From NCBI GenBank assembly GCA_947497945.1, contig CANMIP010000008.1, positions 1-64,000 of the forward strand: a DNA stretch of 64,000 nucleotides, given 5' to 3'. Numbering within the stretch: position 1 is the first letter of the stretch; each line of letters begins with the position of its first letter. Under the pieces are notes generated by a model. The model worked only from the letters and a program-made list of their open reading frames with translations. It did no database searches and was not told the DNA's origin. The DNA is from an uncultured Tropicimonas sp. GTDB lineage: Bacteria > Pseudomonadota > Alphaproteobacteria > Rhodobacterales > Rhodobacteraceae. The position numbers and the translations under genes are program-made. This document shows positions 45,020 to 52,959 of this stretch, one piece after another.

Positions 45020-46195
45020 TTAGCTGGCCGAGAATTTCAGGACCTTGATCGCGGCGAAGTCGCTCACATCGCCCCCAACCCGCTTGGTCGCATAGAAGAG
45101 GACATGCGGCTTGGCCGAGAACGGATCGCGCAACACCCGGAGGTCAGGGCGCTCGGCGATGGTGTAGCCTGCGGCGAAATCGCCAAAGGCGATGGCGGCT
45201 GCGTCGGCTACGATGTCGGGCATGTCTTCGGCAATCAGGACCGGGTAGCCCAGCAGACGAGCCGGCTCAGCGGCAGCAAGGCCATCGGACCACAGGAAGC
45301 GACCGTCGCCATCCTTGAGCTTGCGCACCATCCCAGCGGTCTTGGAGTTCATAACGAAAGTCGCGCCAGCGCGATACTCGGCACCAAGTGCATAGACGAG
45401 GTCGATAAGAGCATCGGCCGATCCAAAGGCGCCATCCACACCCGTTGCAACATAACCGATCTCGCCCCAGGACCAGGTTGCATTATCGGCGATGGTATGG
45501 GTCAGGAAACCGGTCGGTTTGTCGATCCCGTCACCATTGATAAAGGCAGCGGCTTCGGCGCGCGCAAATTTCTTCGCAATCCGATCAGCCAACCAGCTGT
45601 CGATGTCAAATGCACTGTCGTCCAGCAGTCTCTGGGAAGCCTTCGGCATCGCGGAAAGCTCGTGGAGCGGGATCGAAATGCGTTCGATCTGAGGCGTGTC
45701 GGTTTCAATCGTTGCGTCCGATTCCGTCGCCCAACCAGAGCCTACGGCGCCTTGATCAATCAAAACATCAAACGAGGTCGCCTCGACATTCACCACATTC
45801 GAGACACCACGGATCGAAGCGGAAGACGACAGAACCGTCGCGACCGTGTCTGATGTCTCCGGATCGACGAGATAGCCGCCATCGGCTGCGACGGCTGTCG
45901 CAAGTGCCTTGCCTTCCATCTCCAGGCCACGCAGCGAGTCCTCGTCGCCGGACCGCAGATAGGCCTCGAAAGCCTTCTGGTGGGGCGCGGCGCCTTCTTC
46001 GGCGGCGGTGGAGAGGGCGGGACGCCCGGCGAACATGGTTTTCCGATCCAACATGGTCAGTCGCTCTTCCTGGTTGTGAAGCTTGGTTTTAATGTCGGCC
46101 TGAAAGCCCTTGAATTCACTCAAGAACCCCACCATAGCCGTCTTGATGTCGGGCGCAGTTTGCCCGTCCCGAGCCTTGGTCTCGGTTGTGCTCAT
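45020..46195 (-). CDS. GTA g5, major capsid protein (HK97 fold)
   Basis: The 391-residue HK97-type coat protein has an N-terminal coiled scaffold-like region (about 20-75: AMVGFLSEFKGFQADIKTKL, NQEERLTML). The coat domain includes ATAVAADGGYLVDPETSDTV, LHELSAMPKASQRLLDDSAFDIDSWL, a capsid A-loop region and a C-terminal FYATKRVGGDV. The N-terminal segment is probably removed by the g4 protease. The second ATG is preferred because AGGAGA lies at correct spacing. Confidence 0.96.
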   Translation of the reverse strand: MSTTETKARDGQTAPDIKTAMVGFLSEFKGFQADIKTKLHNQEERLTMLDRKTMFAGRPALSTAAEEGAAPHQKAFEAYLRSGDEDSLRGLEMEGKALATAVAADGGYLVDPETSDTVATVLSSSASIRGVSNVVNVEATSFDVLIDQGAVGSGWATESDATIETDTPQIERISIPLHELSAMPKASQRLLDDSAFDIDSWLADRIAKKFARAEAAAFINGDGIDKPTGFLTHTIADNATWSWGEIGYVATGVDGAFGSADALIDLVYALGAEYRAGATFVMNSKTAGMVRKLKDGDGRFLWSDGLAAAEPARLLGYPVLIAEDMPDIVADAAAIAFGDFAAGYTIAERPDLRVLRDPFSAKPHVLFYATKRVGGDVSDFAAIKVLKFSAS

Positions 46196-46232
46196 CAGCA
46201 TGTCTCCTGATTTTTGGCTTGGGGTCGGCGGC

Positions 46233-46796
46233 TCAGCGCTCCGCCATCTCGCAGCGGGCCGCGTCCAGCGCCTCCGCCAGTTCCTTCATCGGATCGACCT
46301 CGTCGAGCACTTCGCCCTTCGAGCCGACCCGCGCCTCCGGAAGCATCGGAAAGGTCACCAACGACACTTCCCAAAGCTCCAGATCGTGCAGGAGCCGCCG
46401 CCCCTGCCCGTCCTTCTCGGCCCGCTTCGTGCGGTAACCGATCGAAAGCCCGTCAATGGCGCCCGCCTCGATCAGCGCGGCAGCCTCCCGGCCCTTCTCC
46501 ACATCCGTCAGGATCCGGCCCTTGACCCAAAGCCCGCGCTCATCCTCGCGAACTTCGTCCCAAACGCCGATCGGCTGCGCCGGGTCATGCTGCCAGAGCA
46601 TCTTCACCCGCCGGTCCTTCTCCGCCAGAACCTTCAGCGACGACTGGTAGGCGCCCGGCTGCACCACGTCGCCCCCCTGGTCCTTAAGCCCGAAGAGCGA
46701 GGCATAACCCTCGATCACCGCGCCATCGGTGACCGTAAGAGTGGCCTCCAACTGGCAGAATTTCCGCTCGAGACCCGAGCCGTAAACATCCGTCAT
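46233..46796 (-). CDS. GTA g4, HK97-family prohead protease
   Basis: The 187-residue serine protease matures the capsid. The family motifs are VIEGYASLFGLKDQGGDVVQPGAY, catalytic His in KMLWQHDPAQPIG, catalytic Ser in AIDGLSIGYR and the third residue region LHDLELWEVSLVTFPMLPEA. It starts 21 bases after g3. The small g3.5 gene that lies here in RcGTA is absent. Confidence 0.95.
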   Translation of the reverse strand: MTDVYGSGLERKFCQLEATLTVTDGAVIEGYASLFGLKDQGGDVVQPGAYQSSLKVLAEKDRRVKMLWQHDPAQPIGVWDEVREDERGLWVKGRILTDVEKGREAAALIEAGAIDGLSIGYRTKRAEKDGQGRRLLHDLELWEVSLVTFPMLPEARVGSKGEVLDEVDPMKELAEALDAARCEMAER

Positions 46797-46817
46797 GTCC
46801 TGTTTCCCTCCTGAAAC

Positions 46818-48008
46818 TCAGCTCTCGTCGGCAAGGGGCGGCAGCCCCAGAAGCCGACGCTTTTCTGCATCCGTCAGGAACGTCGCCGCCCCGATCCGCG
46901 CCCATTGCGCCTCGCGCTCAACCGAGAGCGCCGGGATCTTGTCGAGATCCGGGGCCAGCCGCACCGGCTGCCCGGAAAACCGCGACAGCCAATCCGAAAC
47001 GGCCGCCGTCACGCGCTCTGCCATCGGCAGGACCGCCAACCGGTAGAACGCCCGATTGGCCTCCTGGTAATTGGCATAGGTCGCATCGCCCTGGATCCCG
47101 AGCAGCATCGGCGGAACACCAAACGCCGTCGCGATTTCCCGCGCCGCATCCCGCTTGGTCTCCTGGAACTCCATATCCGCAGGCGAGAAGCCCATCTGTT
47201 TCCAGTCCAGACCGCCTTCCAACAGCATCGGACGGCCTGCGTTGCGCGCGCCCATGTGATGCATCTCCATCTCGGAGAGCAGGCGGTCATACTGGTCCGC
47301 CGAAAGCGTCCCCGCACCGCCATCAGCGCCGCGATAGACGATCGCTCCGGACGGTCGCGCCGCATTGTCGAGCAAACCCTTCGACCAACCCGACGCACTG
47401 TTATGCACGTCCACTGCCGCCGCCGCCGCCGACATCGGCGAAAGCCCGTAATGGTCATCCGTTGGATGGAAACTCTTGATGTGGCAGATCGGCGGAACCT
47501 CCGCCGTCATGTCGAAGCGAATCTTCTTGCCGCCCACGACGTAGTCATACGCAACCGGCCAACCATCTTTTCCCGGAACGATATTCATCCGATCCGACCG
47601 CAGAACGTGTAACTCGAAGGGCAGCCCGCCATCGCCCACAGCCTCGACATAGCCGTTTCCGGACAGCAGCAGATGCCCGATCAGCGCCTCCATCAGCTCG
47701 GCCCGACCCTGCCCGCCATTGGGACGGTTGATCAGCTCCAGCACCGGATGCACCTCATAGCGCCGATCCGCATCCTGGCAGATCAGCGGAATTGCCGCCG
47801 CAGCCTCCGCGATCAGCTTGACGCAACGAAACCCGACCGGGTTGTTCACGAAGCCGTTCTTGGTCATCGACGCTCCATCACGCGGCGACCAGACAACACG
47901 TCCGCCCCCCTGCCAAGCAATCACAGGCCCCGTGGCCGATGCCTTCTGCTCGGGCGGCTCAGGCGGCCCAACCTCCGGGCCTGACCGTCGCAGGAAATCC
48001 AGTACCAT
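46818..48008 (-). CDS. GTA g3, portal protein
   Basis: The 396-residue HK97-type portal starts at MVLDFLRRSG with AAGGAG nine bases upstream. The open frame extends 45 codons farther, but through hairpin sequence. Portal stretches include VYRGADGGAGTLSADQYDRL, GLDWKQMGFSPADMEFQETKRDAAREIATAFGVPP and YANYQEANRAFYRLAVLPMAERV. It forms the dodecameric DNA entry ring at the special vertex. Two hairpins, one with a T-run, lie in the spacer to g2. Confidence 0.96.
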   Translation of the reverse strand: MVLDFLRRSGPEVGPPEPPEQKASATGPVIAWQGGGRVVWSPRDGASMTKNGFVNNPVGFRCVKLIAEAAAAIPLICQDADRRYEVHPVLELINRPNGGQGRAELMEALIGHLLLSGNGYVEAVGDGGLPFELHVLRSDRMNIVPGKDGWPVAYDYVVGGKKIRFDMTAEVPPICHIKSFHPTDDHYGLSPMSAAAAAVDVHNSASGWSKGLLDNAARPSGAIVYRGADGGAGTLSADQYDRLLSEMEMHHMGARNAGRPMLLEGGLDWKQMGFSPADMEFQETKRDAAREIATAFGVPPMLLGIQGDATYANYQEANRAFYRLAVLPMAERVTAAVSDWLSRFSGQPVRLAPDLDKIPALSVEREAQWARIGAATFLTDAEKRRLLGLPPLADES

Positions 48009-48029
48009 GCGCTCTTGCTCCTTGTTGTC

Positions 48030-48094
48030 AAAAAGGGGCGCGCTGCCCCGGAATTGCTCCGCCCGCCCCCCTGCCAAACCGGCAGGGGGCGGGC
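48030..48094 (-). terminator. hairpin plus terminator-like structure between GTA g2 and g3
   Basis: Reading the minus strand, 48094-48061 forms a strong stem (GCCCGCCCCCTGCC / GGCAGGGGGCGGGC with one bulged base, loop of about five). It is followed by GGGGC-AGCGC-GCCCC (48049-48035) and then TTTTT (48034-48030), an intrinsic-terminator layout. It stands directly before the Shine-Dalgarno of g3. It could attenuate transcription between terminase and head genes (inference). Confidence 0.55.
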
Positions 48095-48160
48095 ACGAAG
48101 AGACGGGCGCCGCCCTGCCCGAGCGCGCCTCACATCTCTCCAATCCTTTGAAAAAGCCCG

Positions 48161-49504
48161 TTACAGCGTCCGGATCGTCGGCCGCCTGAATTGCGCCGCC
48201 GGGTCCAGCAGCAGCTCTGTCATCGCCCAGACCAGTGCGTCGACCCGGTCCGGCGACCCCTTTCCGTCATAGCCGCGCACCGTCATCTTGCACATCTGCT
48301 CTTCAAGCTCTTCAAGCCCGCGCACATGCCGAACCCGGCCCTGCTCATAGAGCGCCGCCACCGGCTCGGCTCGCGCCGTCTTCCCGTGCCGCGCTCGAAC
48401 TGCCTTGTAGGGCAGCATCGGATCGATCTGATTCAACACCGTCTTCACCAAGTCCCCGCCCTGGTTCACCTCGGCCACCAACTTGCTCGCCCCGTGCCGT
48501 TCCAGCGCCGCGACAGCCGCATGCGCCCATTGCAACGGAGACGCCGCCGAAACGGTCGCATCTTCCAGCACGAAGGCTTCCCAATCCTTCGGATCGCCCT
48601 TGGTCACGGCGCCAACAACCACGATCCCGCATTCGTCCGAGCCCTTGTTGCCCGTCACCGGCGGGTCCACCGCCACGACGATCCGGTCGAACTCCGGCAA
48701 TTCCTCAACCCGTGCCGCCTCGATCCCCTTGGAGGTCCAAAGCGCGCCCTCGGTGTCCTCGACCAACACCCCGTCAAGCTCTTGGCGCCCGAGCCGCGTC
48801 CCGCCATACCGCGTCCGAACCTCTTCCAGGAAACTGTCCGCCAGGTTGGCCCGGTTCGCCTCGGTCGCAGCCGAGGTCACCACTGTCGACTCCCGCTTCA
48901 GCAGCTCCTTCAGGATCGCCACATCCCGTGGTGTCGTCGTCACGCATTGCCGCGGATTGTCCCCCAGCCGCAAACCGAATTGCAGCATCGACCAGGTCTC
49001 ATCCGCTTTCTTCCACTTCGCCAACTCGTCCACCCAGGCCGCGTCAAACTGCGGACCGCGAAGCGCCTCTGGCTCATGCGCCGAAAAGGCCTGGGCCATC
49101 GCCCCGTTCGGCCAGATAAGCGCCCGCTTTCCCGAATGCCAGACTGGCACGCGATCCGGGGGCGAGCACTCAATGATCCCGCTATCCCCGAACACCATCA
49201 CGTCGCGAACCTGATCGAAGGTCTCCCCGATCAGAGCGACGCGCTTGCAGCGGCCGGGTTCATCCGCCCGACCTCCTTCAACTTGCGCCCGGACCCATTC
49301 CGAGCCGGCGCGGGTCTTGCCCGCGCCCCTGCCGCCCAGGATCACCCAGGTCTTCCAATCCCCGGCCGGGGGGAGCTGGTGCGGCAGCGCCCAGAACTCG
49401 AAGAGCCAGGGCAGCGCGCAAAGCGCGTTCTCCGTCAGCCCCTCAAGAAACGCTTCCTGCTCCTCCTGCGGCGCGGATGCGAGCCATTCGGCGCCCGATT
49501 TCAT
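48161..49504 (-). CDS. GTA g2, terminase large subunit (TerL)
   Basis: The packaging motor ATPase/nuclease has 447 residues from MKSGAEWLASAPQEEQEAF. An in-frame ATG at 49576 with GGAGGA upstream would add 24 residues and overlap g1 by 134 bases. Motor motifs are WVILGGRGAGKTRAGSEW (Walker A), a Walker B-like FDAAWVDELAKW and CVTTTPRDV (coupling). The nuclease domain has IVVAVDPPVTGNKGSDECGIVVVG and SPDRVDALVWAMTELL. In GTA it packages random host DNA by headful cutting. Confidence 0.95.
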   Translation of the reverse strand: MKSGAEWLASAPQEEQEAFLEGLTENALCALPWLFEFWALPHQLPPAGDWKTWVILGGRGAGKTRAGSEWVRAQVEGGRADEPGRCKRVALIGETFDQVRDVMVFGDSGIIECSPPDRVPVWHSGKRALIWPNGAMAQAFSAHEPEALRGPQFDAAWVDELAKWKKADETWSMLQFGLRLGDNPRQCVTTTPRDVAILKELLKRESTVVTSAATEANRANLADSFLEEVRTRYGGTRLGRQELDGVLVEDTEGALWTSKGIEAARVEELPEFDRIVVAVDPPVTGNKGSDECGIVVVGAVTKGDPKDWEAFVLEDATVSAASPLQWAHAAVAALERHGASKLVAEVNQGGDLVKTVLNQIDPMLPYKAVRARHGKTARAEPVAALYEQGRVRHVRGLEELEEQMCKMTVRGYDGKGSPDRVDALVWAMTELLLDPAAQFRRPTIRTL

Positions 49505-49784
49505 CGCGGGCCCCGGTAAGGTCGAAGCTCTGCTCAGAAACATTCCCGACGAGCTTTCTGCGAAGATCTTCGACATTTCTCGCTTCCTCCATCATAGCCA
49601 TGGAAGCCTTCCGGATCTCGGTCAGAACCGGCGAGAGCTTCTTTGCGCGATCGGTCTTGCCGTCGCCAATTTCACGAACGATATCGGTCAGCTCCTTGCT
49701 GGAGCTGCGATAGATTTCCGCGGCCTGATCAAAATACTGACCTGCGAATTCACCCGAAGTTTCGGATTTGCTGTATTTATCCAT
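49443..49784 (-). CDS. GTA g1, small terminase-like protein (TerS)
   Basis: The 113-residue protein, from MDKYSKSETSGEFAG, is mostly helical: AAEIYRSSSKELTDIV, MMEEARNVEDLRRKLVG. It ends ARDEIGRRMARIRAAGGAG, the conserved tail of GTA g1 proteins. Its 3' end overlaps the start of g2. GTA TerS is thought to have lost specific pac recognition, which fits random packaging (family knowledge). It is the first structural gene after the promoter/terminator region at 49829-49915. Confidence 0.85.
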   Translation of the reverse strand: MDKYSKSETSGEFAGQYFDQAAEIYRSSSKELTDIVREIGDGKTDRAKKLSPVLTEIRKASMAMMEEARNVEDLRRKLVGNVSEQSFDLTGARDEIGRRMARIRAAGGAGSVS

Positions 49785-49827
49785 TTTCTGAACCTGCTCT
49801 TGCTCATTCCCTCCGAACGAGCGAAAT

Positions 49828-49862
49828 GAAAAAGCACCGCGAGCCTCTCGGCCCCGGTGCTT
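49828..49862 (-). terminator. intrinsic terminator-like hairpin upstream of GTA g1
   Basis: On the minus strand the stem AAGCACCG (49862-49855) / CGGTGCTT (49839-49832) encloses an inner GGCCGAGAGGCTC hairpin and is followed by TTTTTC, an intrinsic terminator. It can end the fabF-mltG transcript. It also lies just downstream of a promoter-like sequence (49887-49915), so it would sit in the 5' leader of GTA mRNA and could act as an attenuator. Confidence 0.75.
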
Positions 49863-49886
49863 ACCCACTTCTTCCAGCGTGACTTC

Positions 49887-49915
49887 TTTCTACTTTGGAC
49901 CGTTCGCAGAGTCAA
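49887..49915 (-). promoter_or_regulatory. sigma70-like promoter candidate for the GTA cluster
   Basis: The minus strand shows TTGACT (49915-49910), a 17-base spacer and TAGAAA (49892-49887): five of six and four of six matches to the consensus, with ideal spacing. Transcription would start near 49880, about 95 bases before g1. GTA promoters in this order also need activators such as GafA, whose site I cannot identify. Confidence 0.45.
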
Positions 49916-49965
49916 GCTCGGCGTGATGCCCTGTAACGGAACAGCGCACGGCAAGTTACTGTTTG

Positions 49966-49973
49966 TTAACCAT
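49966..49973 (+). promoter_or_regulatory. CtrA-type half site near the GTA control region
   Basis: TTAACCAT is the half site often bound by CtrA in alphaproteobacteria. It lies just past the mltG stop and about 180 bases upstream of g1. CtrA is a known regulator of GTA production in R. capsulatus, though largely indirect. A single 8-base match may be chance. Confidence 0.25.
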
Positions 49974-49976
49974 TTC

Positions 49977-51176
49977 TCATTGGTTGGCCCGCTGCGCCTC
50001 GATCTCACGCCACTTCTGGACGTTGAGATTATGCTCTTTCAAAGTGGTTGCGAAAGCATGCCCGCCCGTCCCGTCAGCGACGAAGAACAGGAAGTCCGAC
50101 TCCGCCGGATTCAACGCAGCGAAGATCGCATCGCGCCCCGGATTGGCAATGGGCGTGGGCGGAAGACCCTGAATAACATAGGTATTGTAGGGCGTCGCAC
50201 GGTCGAGCTCGCTGCGCCGCAACCCGCGTCCGAGCGTCCCCTTGCCTTCGGTGATACCATAGATAACCGTCGGGTCCGTCTGCAGGCGCATGCCCTTGTC
50301 GAGACGGTTCACGAAGACGCTGGAGACCAGCTCCCGCTCCGCGGCAACGCCGGTTTCCTTCTCCACGATGGAGGCAAGAGCCAGCGCTTCCTCCGGACTC
50401 TCCAACGGCAGCCCCGGCTGGCGCACCGACCAGAGCTCCGACAGAATCGCCCGTTGTTTCTCTTCCATGCGGGCCAGAATCGCCCCGCGATCCCCGCCGC
50501 GAGTCGTCTCGTAGCTGTCCGGGGCCAGATATCCCTCCGCCGGAACCTCCGCGATCTCGCCGCTCAGGAACTCGACCGACTTCAGCGCCTCGACCACCTG
50601 CCAGCTGGTAACCCCCTCGGCCAGCGTCACCCGGTACCGCGTGCTCGGGCTCTCCATCAGCGCCCCGAGCGTCACCGTCTCGCCCGCAATGGCGCTCTCC
50701 AGCAGCATCCCGTCATCGATCGGTGCCGCTTCCGGCCCCACATCCACGCGGGCCAGCTCGATCTGCTCCTGCGTCGCCGGGTCCAGCTCCCGCAGGATGA
50801 CCCGGGCCACGTTCACCCCGATGCGAAGATTGACATCCGTTCCACAGGTCGGCGGTCCGGAGACCGTCACCACGCCGAGAATATCTTCCATCGACACACC
50901 GGCCTGCAGCAGGTAGCTGCCGGCCTTCAACTGGTCCGCCCGGTCCGAGTAATCGGCGCCGACGCGAAAGATCGTCGGGTTGCTGATTGCCCCGCGCGCC
51001 GCGAGATCCTCGGAAACCGAGCTCATCGATGCGCCAGAAGGCACCAGAAGGCAGATCGCCTCCTCAAGCGGGCCGGTGCCCGCATATTCGCTGCGTCCCC
51101 AGGCCACAATACTGGCAAGCGCCAGCAGCACGACAATGCCCACGGTCAGCGCATTGGAGGCAATCGCCCGCGCCAT
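49977..51176 (-). CDS. mltG: endolytic murein transglycosylase MltG (YceG-like)
   Basis: MltG cuts nascent glycan strands in the periplasm and is thought to set their length. The 399-residue protein has an N-terminal membrane anchor (about 9-27), a LysM-like region (VPSGASMSSVSEDLAARGAISNP) and the YceG domain with the catalytic glutamate in LASIVEKETG. The C-terminal YNTYVIQGLPPTPIANPGRDAI is also diagnostic. The ATG overlaps the fabF stop (TGATG), so the pair is co-translated; fabF-mltG is a common alphaproteobacterial pair. Confidence 0.95.
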   Translation of the reverse strand: MARAIASNALTVGIVVLLALASIVAWGRSEYAGTGPLEEAICLLVPSGASMSSVSEDLAARGAISNPTIFRVGADYSDRADQLKAGSYLLQAGVSMEDILGVVTVSGPPTCGTDVNLRIGVNVARVILRELDPATQEQIELARVDVGPEAAPIDDGMLLESAIAGETVTLGALMESPSTRYRVTLAEGVTSWQVVEALKSVEFLSGEIAEVPAEGYLAPDSYETTRGGDRGAILARMEEKQRAILSELWSVRQPGLPLESPEEALALASIVEKETGVAAERELVSSVFVNRLDKGMRLQTDPTVIYGITEGKGTLGRGLRRSELDRATPYNTYVIQGLPPTPIANPGRDAIFAALNPAESDFLFFVADGTGGHAFATTLKEHNLNVQKWREIEAQRANQ

Positions 51177-52438
51177 CAATCGGTGACCTTGCCCATGACA
51201 AGGCTGGCATTCGTCCCGCCAAAGCCGAAGGAATTCGACAGAACCACGTCGATCTTCCGCTCGCGCTTCTCATTCGCAGCAAGATCCAGGACCGCGCCCT
51301 CGGGCGGCGTGTCCAGGTTGATCGTCGGCGGCGCGACCTGGTCGCGAAGCGCCAGAATGCAGAAGATCGCCTCGACCGCGCCAGCGGCCCCCAGAAGGTG
51401 ACCGATGGACGACTTGGTCGACGACATCGTCGCCGACTTTGCCGCGTCGCCCAGCAACCGCTCCACGGCGCCCAGCTCGATCGTGTCCGCCATGGTCGAG
51501 GTGCCATGCGCATTGATATAGTCGACATCCGACGGCTCAAGCCCGGCGCGCTTCAGCGCAGCCTGCATGGAGCGGAAGCCGCCATCGCCATCCTCGGACG
51601 GCGCAGTGATGTGATAGGCATCGCCCGAAAGCCCGTAGCCCAGAATCTCCGCATAGATCTTCGCGCCGCGCGCCTTGGCATGTTCATAATCCTCGAGCAC
51701 GACAACGCCCGCGCCCTCGCCCATCACGAACCCGTCGCGGTCGGCGTCATAGGGCCGGCTCGCCGATTGCGGGGTCTCCGCGTATTTCGTCGACAGCGCC
51801 TTGCACGCATTGAAGCCCGCGATCCCGATCTCGCTGATCGGGTTCTCCGCCCCGCCCGCGATCATCACATCCGCGTCGCCCCACTGGATCAGCCGCGCCG
51901 CATCGCCGATCGCATGCGCGCCGGTCGAACAGGCGGTCACGACGGCGTGGTTCGGACCCTTGAACCCGTAGCGAATCCCGACCTGCCCGGAGACGAGGTT
52001 GATCAGCGCCGAAGGAATGAAGAAAGGCGAGACCCGCCGCGGACCTTTCTCGGCCATCATCACGGCCGTATCGGCAATCGCCGACAACCCGCCGATCCCC
52101 GCACCGATCATCACGCCCGTGCGCAGCCGGCTTTCCTCGTCCTCGGGCATCCAGCCGGCATCCTTGACGGCCATGTCCGCCGCTGCCATCCCGTAGAGGA
52201 TGAAGTCATCGACCTTCCGGCGTTCTTTCGGCGCCATGTAGTCGTCGGGATTGAAGGTCCCGTCGCTGCCATCGCCAAACGGAATCTCGCAGGCATATTT
52301 GGTCGTGACCCGCGAATTGTCGAACCGGGTGATCTCCCCCGCGCCCGACTGCCCGTCCAGAAGCCGCGACCAGGTCTCTTCGACCCCACAAGCCAGCGGC
52401 GTGACCATTCCCAAACCGGTGACAACCACTCGACGCAT
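51176..52438 (-). CDS. fabF: 3-oxoacyl-[acyl-carrier-protein] synthase II
   Basis: FabF elongates acyl-ACP by condensation with malonyl-ACP. The 420-residue protein starts MRRVVVTGLGMVTPLACGVEETW, preceded by GAGGTGAAG. It shows the catalytic Cys in VTACSTGAHAIGDAARLI, the first His in NAHGTSTMADTIE, Lys in STKSSIGHLLGAAGAVEA with the second His, and the terminal NSFGFGGTNASLV. It is followed directly by mltG. No acpP gene is in the window. Confidence 0.96.
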   Translation of the reverse strand: MRRVVVTGLGMVTPLACGVEETWSRLLDGQSGAGEITRFDNSRVTTKYACEIPFGDGSDGTFNPDDYMAPKERRKVDDFILYGMAAADMAVKDAGWMPEDEESRLRTGVMIGAGIGGLSAIADTAVMMAEKGPRRVSPFFIPSALINLVSGQVGIRYGFKGPNHAVVTACSTGAHAIGDAARLIQWGDADVMIAGGAENPISEIGIAGFNACKALSTKYAETPQSASRPYDADRDGFVMGEGAGVVVLEDYEHAKARGAKIYAEILGYGLSGDAYHITAPSEDGDGGFRSMQAALKRAGLEPSDVDYINAHGTSTMADTIELGAVERLLGDAAKSATMSSTKSSIGHLLGAAGAVEAIFCILALRDQVAPPTINLDTPPEGAVLDLAANEKRERKIDVVLSNSFGFGGTNASLVMGKVTD

Positions 52439-52959
52439 TTTCTTCACCTCGGTGCGATTTTCGTTGAATGGCCTGATACACGCGAGGCCGTGCGCGCGCA
52501 ACAACGCGCCGGCACCCCAACGTCAATCTTTTCGCCACAGCGCCTGGATTGGCGGTCCTTGGCCGATTCGATCCCGCCTACGGCCCATTTTCAACGGAAC
52601 CAGAGGCAATCCCGGCTTTTGCTCTAAATTTGAGCAATTACCCGCAAAACGCAAATTACACTCATTTGATACAACAGCGATCTATCGCCGCGCCCCTGCC
52701 CGGCCGCCAACGAGCCACCCGGACATGGCCCGGCGCCAACAATGGCAGAACGCCGACGATAACCCCGCGAAATAAGCACTTCTTGTCCCCGTTACAACCG
52801 CACACGGCTGCATACAGAAAGCGATGCCCTGAGCGGGCAGCTGCCATGCCCCTGCGTCAGTTGACACAAAAAGGCATCGGCGTAGGCGAGTGATCACGGA
52901 ACTGTGACGCGCCTGACGCTGCGCGCGCAGAAAGACAAGAAAAATCAAGGAGCGAAGGG
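52439..52959. other. divergent intergenic region fabF / cstA with AT-rich palindrome
   Basis: About 520 bases hold no convincing gene; an open frame at 52549-52893 has poor codon use. The stretch 52600-52670 is strikingly AT-rich for this genome. It contains the dyad TTGCTC-TAAATTT-GAGCAA (52619-52637) followed by repeats of CGCAAA/CGCAAAT, features expected of a regulator binding site. TTGACA at 52861-52866 could be a -35 box for cstA, but no good -10 follows. Confidence 0.45.

Noticed and set aside
35231-49784. Prophage
   Set aside because: There is no integrase, repressor, replication or lysis gene; order and sizes match the RcGTA structural cluster exactly, and cysE and mltG flank it as ordinary host genes.
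52549-52893. Possible 114-aa gene between fabF and cstA
   Set aside because: Codon use is not like the genome, there is no ribosome site, and it covers an AT-rich regulatory-looking island.
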